Shown: positions 18,614-28,457, numbered from the stretch's first letter. The stretch is 64,000 bases of DNA from JAEUIE01 sp046350055 (GCA_046350055.1 JAXMBC010000001.1:5146001-5210000); one strand, 5' to 3'. Translations and numbers: made by a program. The notes: generated from the sequence alone by a model not told the origin.

Positions 18614-18978
18614 CAGGTAATGCTCCTACGTCGGGCGTATCCCAAGCACCGGCGATTGTAAGCACTGCCTAAATCGACTGCCACTGGAAACAACCTTCTA
18701 TTGAGAAATGCCCAATTGAATCTCCAGACCGACAAATAATCCAATTTTCTGGGATCTTCACTCTCCAGTACCGTCCCCCCCTCGTGCAACGCGCTTCAAA
18801 TAAGATCTCTTTTCCTCCCAAGCTTCTCTGTTTTGTAGTTCGCTGTGAACCGGCTTAGGACGAGAGAAGCGAAACATGCGACGAACTACACCGCACAACC
18901 TTGGATCATTCCGTCAACTGACATCCATATCGAAGCTTACTGACAATTGAATAACCTTGAATTTACCACCTGTGCCCG
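18614..18978. other. Intergenic region upstream of sigma factor, before IS630
   Basis: No reading frame with protein character is visible in these 365 bases. It presumably holds the promoter of the minus-strand sigma-kinase-protease cassette and ends at the left inverted repeat of the IS630 element. I could not identify convincing -35/-10 boxes. Confidence 0.4.
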
Positions 18979-20154
18979 CCTAAATAGCTCCCCATCTATC
19001 CAAAAGTGAAGTCGAAGCGGTCTTGCAAGAAAACTGGCTTGTCGTTGTGTTGGTAGGTGCGACCCACACCAACACAAGCGAGCAAGCCATGGACGGCTAT
19101 CTTCGCATTTCCACTGCCGAACGCAAGAGACTTCTTCACTCTCTTCGCCACGCGCCCTCCGCCACCGAGCGTCTGCGCTGGAATATTCTTCTGCTGCTCT
19201 CGGATGGGCACACTTGGAACCACATTGCCACGGTTCTCTATTGCAGTTCCGCCACCATCGCTCGATGGAAACGACGCTACCAGGAGCAAGGCAGGGACGG
19301 CATCGCTCCGATAGCCACCACCGTCATTCTCTATTGGTGGGTGGCTCGCATCATCACCTGGATTCAATCCTACACTCCCACTCACTTTGGCTATCTCCGC
19401 AGTCGATGGACCTGCTCTACGCTGGTGCTCCTGCTGGCCCGCGAATATCAGGTGAACGTCAGTCGCGAAACCGTGCGTCGCTACCTGCATCAAAGCGAGG
19501 TGGTTTGGCGACGACCTCGTCCCATCCTCCGACCGAAAGACCCCGACTACGACGCCAAAGTCCTGAAAATCAAGCGTTTGGTGAACACGCTGCCGGACGA
19601 CGAGATCGCTCTCTTCCAGGACGAAGCCGAGATCTGCACCAACCCCAAGATCGGTTCGATGTGGATGCCTCGAGGTCAACAGGCTACCGTCGAAACACCC
19701 GGCACCAATGAGAAGCAGCATCTCTTCGGATCGCTGGCGTGGGACACCTGCCGCCTGGTGACGACCTGGGCGAAGCGCCGAGACAGTGCAGCCTTCCTGG
19801 AACACCTCGATCACCTCCGTCATGTCTTTCGCTGTTATCGACGTATCCATGTCATTTGTGACAATGCCCGCTTCCACACTAGTCGGGCTGTGCAAAAGTA
19901 TTTGAAGAACCATCCGAGAGTAATGATCCACTACTTACCCAAGTATGCTCCAGAGACCAACCCCATCGAACGAGTCTGGTGGCACCTGCACGACGAGATT
20001 ACCAGGAACCACACCTGCCCCAACCTCGATTCGCTCCTCAATCTTGTTGACCGATGGCTATACCAGAATCAATACTGTCTGATTGAACCCACACTCTACG
20101 CTGTCGTGCCTCGTAAACTCAGGGCACTTTCGGTTGGGTAGGTAGCTATTTAGG
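18979..20154 (+). mobile_element. IS630-family insertion sequence, complete
   Basis: Imperfect 30-bp terminal inverted repeats at 18979-19008 and 20125-20154 match at 24 of 30 positions, starting CCTAAATAGCT and ending AAAGTG. They enclose one transposase gene. The length, about 1.18 kb, is usual for IS630. This family normally duplicates a TA target; I could not fix the exact outer ends well enough to confirm it. A decayed copy of the 3' end lies at 7890-8095. Confidence 0.85.
19089..20141 (+). CDS. IS630-family transposase (DDE)
   Basis: The product is about 350 residues. It has an N-terminal helix-turn-helix region (WNHIATVLYCSSATIARWKRRY) followed by a winged-helix segment (VSRETVRRYLHQ) and an RNase-H-like DDE domain. 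The acidic residues are in LFQDEAEI, ICDNARFH and NPIERVWW, in the order and context of IS630/Tc1-mariner transposases. The ATG at 19089 is preferred; the frame also opens at a TTG at 19023. It appears intact. A long antisense frame over the same DNA is a shadow. Confidence 0.9.
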   Translation: MDGYLRISTAERKRLLHSLRHAPSATERLRWNILLLLSDGHTWNHIATVLYCSSATIARWKRRYQEQGRDGIAPIATTVILYWWVARIITWIQSYTPTHFGYLRSRWTCSTLVLLLAREYQVNVSRETVRRYLHQSEVVWRRPRPILRPKDPDYDAKVLKIKRLVNTLPDDEIALFQDEAEICTNPKIGSMWMPRGQQATVETPGTNEKQHLFGSLAWDTCRLVTTWAKRRDSAAFLEHLDHLRHVFRCYRRIHVICDNARFHTSRAVQKYLKNHPRVMIHYLPKYAPETNPIERVWWHLHDEITRNHTCPNLDSLLNLVDRWLYQNQYCLIEPTLYAVVPRKLRALSVG

Positions 20155-20196
20155 TGGTGGCGTTATGTTAAGAGTATCTTGCCTGGAGTTTCGCCG

Positions 20197-20772
20197 ATGA
20201 ATGCACAGAATGATGCAGGTTCGCCGCCCAGCAATCCACTCACACACGAAATGAGTGGCTTAGTCAAGTCATGGAGGCTCGCAGCATTTGTCGCCGGTTT
20301 TATGATTCTGCTTGCCATGTTGGGAGTCGGGCTGACCTATTCCAACTCGCAGTATTCCGCCAGATACTGGATGTGGATATCTCCAGTCTTCGGCATACTG
20401 TGTATTGGTACTGCATGGTCGCGCGGTAGCCTGGGAATGAAACGAGATTTCTCGTTAGTGTTCCAGCAGTTGCTTCACTGGCTGGGGGTGACTGTTGCCA
20501 TTGGCTTGGATTTCCTCATCAAGAAAACCGGCGAAGAGAACTCGCCTGCAGCAGGCATGAGTGCACTGCTGATTCTTGCTCTTGGCTGCTTTCTGGCAGG
20601 CATTCATCTCGAGTGGTTATTTACCCTGGTTGGAGTACTGCTGGCGATCACATTGTGTATCCTGGCCAAGGCTGAACAATATCAGTGGCTTCTCTTTCTG
20701 ATTGGCGGACTGGTACTGCTTGGAATATTCATTTGGCATCGGCTGAGACATCGCTTTTTTCAGACAAAATAG
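20197..20772 (+). CDS. Polytopic membrane protein of unknown function
   Basis: A 191-residue protein with about six hydrophobic segments (for example WRLAAFVAGFMILLAMLGVGL, ALLILALGCFLAGIHL and WLLFLIGGLVLLGIFIW) and a short charged C-terminus. The ATG at 20197 follows GGAG at a normal distance. It begins 43 bp after the IS630 right end and lies 71 bp before the AI-2E-type permease on the same strand, so the two may be one unit. No catalytic or transport motif is recognisable. Confidence 0.7.
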   Translation: MNAQNDAGSPPSNPLTHEMSGLVKSWRLAAFVAGFMILLAMLGVGLTYSNSQYSARYWMWISPVFGILCIGTAWSRGSLGMKRDFSLVFQQLLHWLGVTVAIGLDFLIKKTGEENSPAAGMSALLILALGCFLAGIHLEWLFTLVGVLLAITLCILAKAEQYQWLLFLIGGLVLLGIFIWHRLRHRFFQTK

Positions 20773-20843
20773 ACGCCATTCACTTTACTTGTTGAGTTAG
20801 TAACACGCGTAGGCTTGCTGTTACAAAGGAGTATGCACAGAGA

Positions 20844-22652
20844 ATGAATAGCACTTCCGCGTTACCATCAGAAAATGTACTGATGCCAGGCTGGCTCATG
20901 GCAGCGTTGCTTCTGAAGAGGCTGGCGATCTGGTTGTGTTTTTTTGGTATTCTCTATCTGGGACGTGAGTTCTTTTTCTTGGGATTCATGACGTTCCTGT
21001 TCAGTTATATGGCGTTGAGTGTTGTGCAATGGACTATGAACAGGTGTTGGCCAGGGAAGGAACTACCCGGCACTCGCAAGTTGATCACACTGGCGATTTT
21101 TCTGTGTCTTCCACTTCTGTTGTCAGTCATCGGCTATCTGGTAATGCCCAGCGTCGTGAAACAGGCACACCAGTTGATCGGTTGGTTAAGCACAATTAAC
21201 CCCGAAGTAGAAGTGGAACAATTATTTGAAAAGATGTTCAGTTACACTGAGTTTGAACAACAGTACGGCGGACCTGAAGACGATCGTTACAAGAAAGCAC
21301 TGGCAGAATTTGAAAAGTCTGGCGACCACTTTGTAAGACAGTATCTGGATTTTCCCAAACTGGAGAACTGGGTCGAGGGGAGTTTCAACAAAGAGTTTTC
21401 CGTCTCACAAAGTACCAGAGTGCGATCGACTCTAATGCATCAGGGAATTGCTTCTGAAGCATTCGCTCAATGGTTTCTAAATGTCGAGTATCCCAGAAGC
21501 AAAGCACCATCATCTGCAGTGAGCCCAAAGAGCATGCAGGTTCCGGATGCACTTCAGTCAGAATGGCATCATCTTGCTGCAAGCTTGTCTGGCCCGGATG
21601 CTCTGGTTCGCGTTCGACATAATTCGAAGCTTGCGACCTGGTTACTAAAGGAGTGGGTCCAGGAAACCATCCAGAAGGCATTGTCAATCGCAAAGGATTC
21701 ACCTGTTTATGTCGAACAATTCCGTCAGCACTACGAGCGTTGCCGTCAACAAAAGCCAGACTTCGTCATTTACACCTTCGATGAATACCTCAAGCTGCAA
21801 CAAGCCCGAGCAAAAGGTCAGCATGCATTCAGTGTAGCTGTAGCCAGCTTGCGTCCAGAGAACATTAAACTCAGCGAGAAGCAGTTAAAGACCGATTTCG
21901 AAGCAACCATGAAGCATCAACTCTTTGAGAAGTGGTGGAATTCCAGTTCCCCTGCCAGTTTCATCCGACATGAAATGGAATCGCATCTCTCAGGCAATGC
22001 AACTGGCAACATGGAATCCATACTGGCATCGCTGCTGAATGTACCTTTAGATCTGTGCACAGCCTTATTGCTGAGTTTTCTCATCTGCATAGACTTCCCA
22101 TCGATGCAGCGAGCTGCGCAGCGTCTGAGGCAAACCTGGCTTCGAGATGTGTACGATGAACTGGTCCCTACCCTAATAAGCCTGGCCGGATTAATCGGTA
22201 CATCGATGTATGCTCAAGGTCTCGTTGCCTTGTGCAATGCTACGCTGATGTTTATGGGTTTGAGTTTCTTAGGCCTTGATCATGCAGCCCTGTTATCCCT
22301 TGCTGTTTTCCTGCTTTGTCTGATTCCCACGCTGGGCATGGTGCTTTCCTGGGTATTGATCTTGCTAATGGCGTTATTCCAGCCAGATGGTGGTTTCACG
22401 CTTGCATTTAAAGTAACAGGTCTCGTTGCGGTTGTTGTGATCCTGGAGACCTTTGTGTTCAGTCCACGTATCCTGGGAAAAATGATGGAACTCCATCCAG
22501 TTCTCATCATCTCTATTCTGCCGATTGCCCATGCGTTCTTCGGTGTCTGGGGGCTGCTTCTGGCAATTCCCGTCTCTGTGTATGTCATCAATGATGTCAT
22601 CTTTTGCTCTGACAAGCATAATCAGGGTGAACCCGTGAATGGCCGAACTTGA
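20844..22652 (+). CDS. AI-2E/PerM-family permease with a large soluble insert
   Basis: A 602-residue membrane protein. The C-terminal third has the hallmarks of the AI-2E/PerM exporter family: several helices, LLSFLICIDFP, the segment FLLCLIPTLGMVLSW, FSPRILGKMMELHPVLIISILPIAHAFFGVWGLLLAIPV and a short tail. Three N-terminal helices occupy about residues 18-100. About 280 mostly hydrophilic residues (110-385) separate the two membrane halves, far more than the ~100 usual in this family, which is normally ~350 residues long. AAAGGAG precedes the ATG at 20844 by about a dozen bases. Family members export small molecules or ions, and the substrate here cannot be told. Confidence 0.8.
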   Translation: MNSTSALPSENVLMPGWLMAALLLKRLAIWLCFFGILYLGREFFFLGFMTFLFSYMALSVVQWTMNRCWPGKELPGTRKLITLAIFLCLPLLLSVIGYLVMPSVVKQAHQLIGWLSTINPEVEVEQLFEKMFSYTEFEQQYGGPEDDRYKKALAEFEKSGDHFVRQYLDFPKLENWVEGSFNKEFSVSQSTRVRSTLMHQGIASEAFAQWFLNVEYPRSKAPSSAVSPKSMQVPDALQSEWHHLAASLSGPDALVRVRHNSKLATWLLKEWVQETIQKALSIAKDSPVYVEQFRQHYERCRQQKPDFVIYTFDEYLKLQQARAKGQHAFSVAVASLRPENIKLSEKQLKTDFEATMKHQLFEKWWNSSSPASFIRHEMESHLSGNATGNMESILASLLNVPLDLCTALLLSFLICIDFPSMQRAAQRLRQTWLRDVYDELVPTLISLAGLIGTSMYAQGLVALCNATLMFMGLSFLGLDHAALLSLAVFLLCLIPTLGMVLSWVLILLMALFQPDGGFTLAFKVTGLVAVVVILETFVFSPRILGKMMELHPVLIISILPIAHAFFGVWGLLLAIPVSVYVINDVIFCSDKHNQGEPVNGRT

Positions 22653-22916
22653 CTGAAAACCTGCAAGGGGGGACGTACTGGGTTAGGGTTTATTCGGCAC
22701 TGTGCATTAATCGCGCTGGTCGACCTCCATGCTTGGACCTCATGCTGCTAGCAGACATTGCCGACTGCCTCGCTCTCGGATTCCGAATTCTCCATCAAGC
22801 TTATTCACGGAACTGTTGCATCTTTCTCCGTCGACAACTAGCATGACAACGATTCCTGCGCTACCAGCGCAACAAGTTAACGTTCAATCCACTTTGTGGT
22901 TTTATTCTGAGTTGTA

Positions 22917-23639
22917 ATGTCCATACTGTTTCGACACAGATACAAGATATTCCTGGCCTGTTTGCTCATTGTGATCCTTGTGATTCCAGTGATCTATGAA
23001 GTGCTGGAGGAGTTTTCTCCATCCAGGGGGAAGTTATTGTCTTGGGCAGGTGGCATCGTTGTGCTCCTGGCGGCCACGACTGTAGTTAGTGGCAAGCGGC
23101 GTGCGCGAATAATTGCTGTTGCATTTGTCATTCCATCACTTGCAATAGAAATAGCAGCAACGTACTTGTTCCCATTCGAACTGCTGATTCTTCACTATGC
23201 ATTACGCTTCTGCTTTATCCTCTTCATAGTCACCGAAATGCTGGGGCAGCTTTTCAGGATTTGCAACGTAACCTACGACACCGTTTGCGCATCTCTATGC
23301 ATTTATCTGCTTCTCGGATTAATGTGGGAGAACGTCTACGCAATCATGGATATCGCAAAGCCTGGGTCAATCAGGTCGGTAATTCACACAACGGTTGATG
23401 CAGCCGTTTCCGACATTACTGCACCCTGGCATGGCTTGTTTCGCTTGCGCTATTTCAGCTTCGCTACACTTACGAGTGTGGGCTATGGCGATATCGTTCC
23501 CGCTTCGACCTTAGCCCGAATGTGCGCGATTACAGAATCGTTAATTGGTCAGATCTATTTATTAGTGATGGTGTCGCGCCTGGTAGGTCTGCAAGTATCG
23601 CAAGCAGCACAAGATAGCACGAACAACAAACCATCATGA
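22917..23639 (+). CDS. Potassium-channel-like two-pore-helix membrane protein
   Basis: A 240-residue protein with four or five N-terminal hydrophobic helices and a C-terminal pore module: a pore helix in FRLRYFSFATL, then the selectivity filter TSVGYGD, then a final helix. TVGYGD-like filters define K+ channels of the Ion_trans_2 type. No cytoplasmic RCK domain follows. It probably passes K+ across the inner membrane. It faces the porin gene tail-to-tail, with 39 bp between the stops. Confidence 0.85.
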   Translation: MSILFRHRYKIFLACLLIVILVIPVIYEVLEEFSPSRGKLLSWAGGIVVLLAATTVVSGKRRARIIAVAFVIPSLAIEIAATYLFPFELLILHYALRFCFILFIVTEMLGQLFRICNVTYDTVCASLCIYLLLGLMWENVYAIMDIAKPGSIRSVIHTTVDAAVSDITAPWHGLFRLRYFSFATLTSVGYGDIVPASTLARMCAITESLIGQIYLLVMVSRLVGLQVSQAAQDSTNNKPS

Positions 23640-23678
23640 TGTTGACTTGTGCTTGCAGGAAATACGTTAGCAAATCGA

Positions 23679-25109
23679 CTAGAAATCACATGCTACACGC
23701 AATCCCAGTCCATTAAACCAGCCATCGCCCGCCCCCTGTGGCCCTTCACGCAACGTAAGCAGGTAATTGGCCTGGATCTTCATATTTGGGTTCAAAAACC
23801 AGTTCAATCCCACAGTCCAATCTACCACTCTACCTCCATCAATACTGTTATCTGACAGGTCAATGTAACTCATTCTCAGGCCTACTTGCCATGCACCTAT
23901 GCCCTGACAACCTCCGCCGGATGCAAAACGGACATTGTTACGCGGTATCACTCTGCCAAAAACACCTTCTCTTTTTTCGTACTCCTGATGTTCCCCTGTC
24001 AGGAAGTAGAGCACTTGTGCATATCCACCATGGAATAAAGGCGTTCCTTGTGACTGTCCATTCGAGTTGTAAGCATCCTGGATAAACTGTCCGGTCCATT
24101 CTGCCTGGAAGGTCCAGGGGCCATACACTGCTGCACATTCAGGTGCAATGGTAAACTGGTTGCTAGCAGGCAACGTGCCGGTATCGGCGAGAATGGGGAT
24201 GGCAAACCCGGGACCATTGCGCAAGAGTGGCCGTACACGAAGACGAAACTCGTCCGCTACCAGGCTACCTTGTGAACCGGAAATGCCAAAGTGAATCAGA
24301 CGCTTACCTTCGTCCTCGTAATAGAGTAGGGACGTAATACGTCCGGTAACACTGTAATCGTTCAAGCCAATACCGAGCGCGTTCTTGAGTGGCCTGAAGA
24401 TACCGTACCGCCATGCAATTCGCTCAGACTCGGTCCAGTTAGCTGCGGAGATACCAGGGTCAAATCCTTCATCAAACGGGCCATAGAACCCATCCATGTT
24501 GTCGGCACGCTCGAGAAAAGGCAGGAACCCCTGGTAAGTGTTATTACTCATGCCGAAAGGTTTTACCTGGTTGCCGATGCGAAGCTGACCAAGGAATGGC
24601 ACATCCCGCATTTGCATCCAGACGTTGGCTGGAAAGGGATTGGCGTTGACATTGTCCTGGGTAGGATTCTGTAAGCCTTTGTTTTCATTGGCAGCATTAG
24701 CAAGGTCAAACTCGATCGAGTAATCGAACATCTCATAAATAGTGCCATCTGCCTTGAACCTTCCCCGGCGTAACAACGATGCAGAACTATTGATGGTACT
24801 GGTAGAGTTACTGGACGGGGCCCCGAGCACACCTTGTGGCCCAATAAGCCACACTGAATCCCACTGTAAATTGCCACCGACATGCACATCAAATTGTTTG
24901 TCTTCCGTCATGAACCGTAAACCGTGATCCCAGCGCGGCAACAAAGGGATTCCTCGCAGCATTTGCGACGTGGCAGGCACAAACGTGGTTCCCGCTGCTG
25001 CATCCGGAGCTGCAGGCTCCACCCCTGGATTTTGTGCGGCAACGTTTGAATTCGTCAACACTGCGAATAAGAGAACCAAAGCAGTCCAGCGTTTACGGAC
25101 GGTCAACAT
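23679..25109 (-). CDS. Phosphate-selective porin O/P-type outer-membrane porin
   Basis: A 476-residue protein with a signal peptide (WTALVLLFAVLTNSNVAAQ) followed by alternating amphipathic strands typical of OprO/OprP porins: HVGGNLQWDSVW, LRRGRFKADGTIYEMFDYSIEFD, IGNQVKPFGMSN and LLTLREGP, ending in phenylalanine as outer-membrane beta-barrels usually do. Family members form trimeric channels for phosphate or other anions. In planctomycetes the substrate is unproven. Transcribed alone, convergent to the channel gene. Confidence 0.85.
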   Translation of the reverse strand: MLTVRKRWTALVLLFAVLTNSNVAAQNPGVEPAAPDAAAGTTFVPATSQMLRGIPLLPRWDHGLRFMTEDKQFDVHVGGNLQWDSVWLIGPQGVLGAPSSNSTSTINSSASLLRRGRFKADGTIYEMFDYSIEFDLANAANENKGLQNPTQDNVNANPFPANVWMQMRDVPFLGQLRIGNQVKPFGMSNNTYQGFLPFLERADNMDGFYGPFDEGFDPGISAANWTESERIAWRYGIFRPLKNALGIGLNDYSVTGRITSLLYYEDEGKRLIHFGISGSQGSLVADEFRLRVRPLLRNGPGFAIPILADTGTLPASNQFTIAPECAAVYGPWTFQAEWTGQFIQDAYNSNGQSQGTPLFHGGYAQVLYFLTGEHQEYEKREGVFGRVIPRNNVRFASGGGCQGIGAWQVGLRMSYIDLSDNSIDGGRVVDWTVGLNWFLNPNMKIQANYLLTLREGPQGAGDGWFNGLGLRVACDF

Positions 25110-25501
25110 TATTACCTCGCAACAATCTGTAACAGGTGTTAATGCTTGACGAATGTACCGGCAGTACTGTCAAACTTAAGCTTAATATCGACTAGCACAG
25201 CGAGATATATTCAAGAAAGATAAGTGACTTTGCCGGGATAATAGACCCCTTCAAAGTTTGGTTTGCACGATGCAGGCAATGCCTGAGCTACTTGAGGCAC
25301 TCGTTGGCTATAGAAATCGTCGAGGTACCGCATGCTTACCTAATCTACTGCAATGCCCCCGCCGATTACCTGCACAGGCTAAGATTCCCCGCAGGTCAAC
25401 ACCCAACCCCGCTACCCAGCATCATGATTTCGGCGATATAGCAACAGGCTCGGCACTGAGGATGTGCCGAGCAAAGAAGGTGGCGGACTCGTAGCTTACT
25501 T
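25110..25501. other. Intergenic region, porin promoter side
   Basis: No coding frame of convincing character. The porin promoter must lie here; a TTGACA hexamer on the minus strand at 25168-25173 is not followed by a good -10 box at the normal spacing. The right end borders the terminator of the DUF1254 gene. Confidence 0.35.
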
Positions 25502-25502
25502 G

Positions 25503-25544
25503 AAAAAACAAGGGAGGCAGTACACCAGGGTAAGCGCCTCCCTT
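25503..25544 (-). terminator. Rho-independent terminator of the DUF1254 gene
   Basis: On the minus strand, just after the stop at 25561, a perfect stem AAGGGAGGC / GCCTCCCTT (25536-25544 with 25510-25518) is followed by a run of six T residues. This is a textbook intrinsic terminator. Confidence 0.85.
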
Positions 25545-25560
25545 TATCATGAAACCAGTC

Positions 25561-27072
25561 TTAGTTCATCTTTTGAATTGCAGGCGGTTGCCAAGTCCCC
25601 TGGCCTGGTGGCAAAATGGAAGGCGGAGTGGCCTTCGGCCAGTAGAGACGAAGCACCAGATAAATTGTGCCATTGGGGGCTGGCAACCAGTTCGATTCCT
25701 TGTCTTTACCCGGTGAATCTTTCTGAATGTAGATCGTTAATGAACCATCAGCATTCCTTTTCATTCCAGGCAGCATAGGAGAGTTAATCAGATAGCGACT
25801 GATTGGATTTTCGATGAGTAGTTGCGTTTTGCCATCGTACATAGTTACTGACCAAAAGGCGTTGACGGGAGGAAGTTGGCCAGCAGGAAATGTTAACGTG
25901 TAGTTGTGCTTGCTGCCGTCAAGCAGTTCACCATCAGGTAGTGTTTTGGCCATCGGGTACATGGCTTCCACTGCATCATTACCATAGATGCCAGCTTTTG
26001 CAGCAGCGGCACGGAGCAGCCAGTTGCCCTGATAAAATTGCCGATCACCAAAAGCTGTGCCAACATGCCAGCCATTGATTTGTTTACCTATACTCGAGAC
26101 CTTCTCCTCAATCTTCCGCTCGCCCTCTTTCACTCCGGCGATGATTTCCTTTTTGAACTCTTCGGGAAGTTCTTTGTGATTGATTGTCTTGCCTGCGCCG
26201 ATGCCCAGGCGAGCCAGTTTAGCACGGATGACACGTTCTTCTGGACCAGGCGGAGCGAATTGCAGAGCAAAATCGAGGTATTCAAAGAAATTCACCTTCA
26301 CCAGCTCATTATTGATCTTGGGAAAGTTCACTGCGGGAGCGGCTGCGGGGGCTGGTTGATGCAGATAGCTGGAAAGTGGCTGGACTTTGTAACCTGATTG
26401 CACTTTCACAACATTTGGCATGTCATCGGGACTGAAGAGTTGGGTGCGAAAGATGGTCAGACCAAATTGCGTTGTTGCATGGAAAACCTTCTTAATACTT
26501 GGCGGAACTGTTCCATTCCATCCAGGACCGACGATGAGATAATCACCCGCCTCACTTCCTGTCGCTCTGCTGCCTATGTAGCCATAGTTGAACGTGTTTC
26601 CATCACAGAGCATCACAGAGTAGTATCGGTTCTTTTCAACGGCTGGGACTGAAATGACCATCGGCTCTGCTCTCAAATCGAGCCAGAGCATGGAGTATGG
26701 GGTGTCACTATTGGGTGTGATGACTGTCGTATCTTTATACGTGAAGACCCTTGCTTCGTTACAGATAGTATTGAATGGGCCTTTATATTGGCCTGAGTTT
26801 TTGTCAACACAAAACTCATACTGCACCGCATAGTTCATCACAATGGGGAGACCATAGATAAATCCTTCCTCGGCTGTCTTTCGCACTTCTTCAGCTGTGA
26901 GAGGACCTTGGGGAATTGTTTCCTCAACAACCAGATAACGGTGTCGCTTGCGATGAAACAGTGGCGGCAATATTCGTCGTCGCCCCTCCTCTTGACCTAT
27001 TCCACAGGGTGCCATTCCTGTCAGGAAAGTCACGATGGTTAGAAGTAATCGGAAGACAGAACGCACTACCAT
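25561..27072 (-). CDS. DUF1254/DUF1214-domain exported protein
   Basis: A 503-residue protein with a signal peptide (SVFRLLLTIVTFLTGMAPCGIG). It has the two-domain layout of DUF1254 followed by DUF1214: VTTPNSDT-like VITPNSDTPYSMLWLDLRAEP and the YYSVMLCDGNTFNYGYIGSR block in the first part, and FWSVTMYDGKTQLL, NPISRYLIN and NWLPAPNGTIYLVLRLYWP at the C-terminus. The biochemical role of the family is not established. It has its own terminator, and about 335 bp separate it from the upstream amidase gene. Confidence 0.85.
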   Translation of the reverse strand: MVVRSVFRLLLTIVTFLTGMAPCGIGQEEGRRRILPPLFHRKRHRYLVVEETIPQGPLTAEEVRKTAEEGFIYGLPIVMNYAVQYEFCVDKNSGQYKGPFNTICNEARVFTYKDTTVITPNSDTPYSMLWLDLRAEPMVISVPAVEKNRYYSVMLCDGNTFNYGYIGSRATGSEAGDYLIVGPGWNGTVPPSIKKVFHATTQFGLTIFRTQLFSPDDMPNVVKVQSGYKVQPLSSYLHQPAPAAAPAVNFPKINNELVKVNFFEYLDFALQFAPPGPEERVIRAKLARLGIGAGKTINHKELPEEFKKEIIAGVKEGERKIEEKVSSIGKQINGWHVGTAFGDRQFYQGNWLLRAAAAKAGIYGNDAVEAMYPMAKTLPDGELLDGSKHNYTLTFPAGQLPPVNAFWSVTMYDGKTQLLIENPISRYLINSPMLPGMKRNADGSLTIYIQKDSPGKDKESNWLPAPNGTIYLVLRLYWPKATPPSILPPGQGTWQPPAIQKMN

Positions 27073-27362
27073 GTTTCATCCCATAACGGAGTTAAATGAG
27101 TTGTCACTACTTGCACATTTTAGCAACTAGGATCAAGGTTCCACTCTGTTTTCTGAAACAAGTCTCGTATGTATTCCACTCACGTAGTTGAGCACAACTC
27201 TGCACGCTTCTACTTTCTCACAGAGACCCCATTGTCCATGCTCTCCACCAGAGATCTACAGCCACCATGGTTCCATCCGACACCACTAAGCCCAACCTAC
27301 CTTCACTCTCAACTGCCTGCATAAGCAACACGCATCGTTCAGTCCTCGCCGAGACCCAACGC
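27073..27362. other. Intergenic region between amidase and DUF1254 genes
   Basis: No reading frame or repeat of note apart from the terminator hairpin at its right edge. It presumably contains the promoter of the DUF1254 gene. Confidence 0.35.
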
Positions 27363-27390
27363 AAAAACGCCAGACTCACTGCCTGGCGTT
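27363..27390 (-). terminator. Intrinsic terminator of the Ntn amidase gene
   Basis: On the minus strand the stem AACGCCAG / CTGGCGTT (27383-27390 with 27366-27373) is followed by a run of T residues. It lies 18 bp after the amidase stop. Confidence 0.8.
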
Positions 27391-27407
27391 GACTTAGCGA
27401 TCATCGA

Positions 27408-28457
27408 CTAGAACGGCGATTTGGCAAGCTTCTCAAACTTACTCGACACATCTCCTGAGAGTTCAACATTATTCGGGTTGAGCATGTGAACTGCTTGTCC
27501 TGCTTCAAGATTGAACTTACCCAAATCCACCCAGATAACATTGGGACTGGTAGTCAGTTCAAAGTAATAACGCTGCTTGGTGAGGTTCATCACGGTACGG
27601 TATTCGGTATTGTAAATCCCAAATCCTTTGTAAGGGGCACCAAACGGCACAGACACATTTCGTGCAATGGCAAACATGCCTGCCACTGCTTCACGCTCGT
27701 TATTTGGCTCTGGCAACATCGCTGCGTAGTAAGCTGCCCGCTGGAAACGGTCCGTCGGCTTCACATTCCCTGGCAACGGGGTATCGCTGCTCGGTTTGGA
27801 GAAGTCCTGCTTCTTCAATAACTCCAGCTGCTGATCGTACGTGGGATCATTGGTCATGATGGTGTATTGCCGACCGTGGTGTATTACGGGTTTACCACCG
27901 ATGTACTCAATGATGGCCGAATCGCCCGATGCATCTTCGATAGCCAGATGAACATTTGCCTTGTGCCCATGAGCCTCAGCCATCACTACCTGAATAGTGT
28001 TGTGCAATTTCAATGCTTCACTAACACTGGATGCATTATCGAGCAGATACTGTCCCCAGAGCCCGGCATGAACAGCAGGCTTGCTGCCATCTCTCGCTCC
28101 AAAGTCGGTGGCGTTAAGGTAAAGCATGTGAATCGACAGCCCTTTCTCATTGAAGCCATCAGCTGTGCCGATTCCATACATGGTTGTCACCAGGCTGCCG
28201 TACTTGGAAGTCCATGTAGCAGCGTTGTCCTTAACAATCACTTGATCTCCCACGATGCCACCATTTCGCTGAATCCCTCGTGGAAAGACTGTAAGCATGG
28301 GCTGTGTCGATTCAGGCCAATCCATGGTGCGTCCCACCACGACAGCCAGCTTGTTCGAGTTCCACAAGATGCGTGAACAAGCAAATGAATGTGCTACAAA
28401 ACTCAAGCTTATCAGGACAATGCCGAAACACAGGATACGACGCTGGCTCAATACCAT
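27408..28457 (-). CDS. Choloylglycine-hydrolase-family Ntn amidase (linear amide C-N hydrolase)
   Basis: About 349 residues from the ATG at 28457, which has GGAG 6 bases upstream; the frame opens further up at 28520. A signal peptide (RILCFGIVLISLSFVAHSFA) ends immediately before Cys27 of CSRILW, so cleavage would expose the N-terminal catalytic cysteine of the Ntn fold. Family landmarks follow: VGRTMDWPE (Arg and Asp of the active site), NEKGLSIHMLYL, TNDPTYDQQL and the Asn/Arg near SVPFGA. Relatives hydrolyse bile salts, penicillin V or N-acyl-homoserine lactones. A periplasmic amidase is expected, and the substrate cannot be decided from sequence. Confidence 0.85.
   Translation of the reverse strand: MVLSQRRILCFGIVLISLSFVAHSFACSRILWNSNKLAVVVGRTMDWPESTQPMLTVFPRGIQRNGGIVGDQVIVKDNAATWTSKYGSLVTTMYGIGTADGFNEKGLSIHMLYLNATDFGARDGSKPAVHAGLWGQYLLDNASSVSEALKLHNTIQVVMAEAHGHKANVHLAIEDASGDSAIIEYIGGKPVIHHGRQYTIMTNDPTYDQQLELLKKQDFSKPSSDTPLPGNVKPTDRFQRAAYYAAMLPEPNNEREAVAGMFAIARNVSVPFGAPYKGFGIYNTEYRTVMNLTKQRYYFELTTSPNVIWVDLGKFNLEAGQAVHMLNPNNVELSGDVSSKFEKLAKSPF

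Noticed and set aside
18996..19931. Long antisense reading frame (311 codons) over the IS630 element
   Set aside because: It lies opposite a clear DDE transposase with intact catalytic motifs and has no recognisable domain.
25168..25173. TTGACA as the porin -35 box
   Set aside because: No acceptable -10 hexamer at 16-19 bases downstream.
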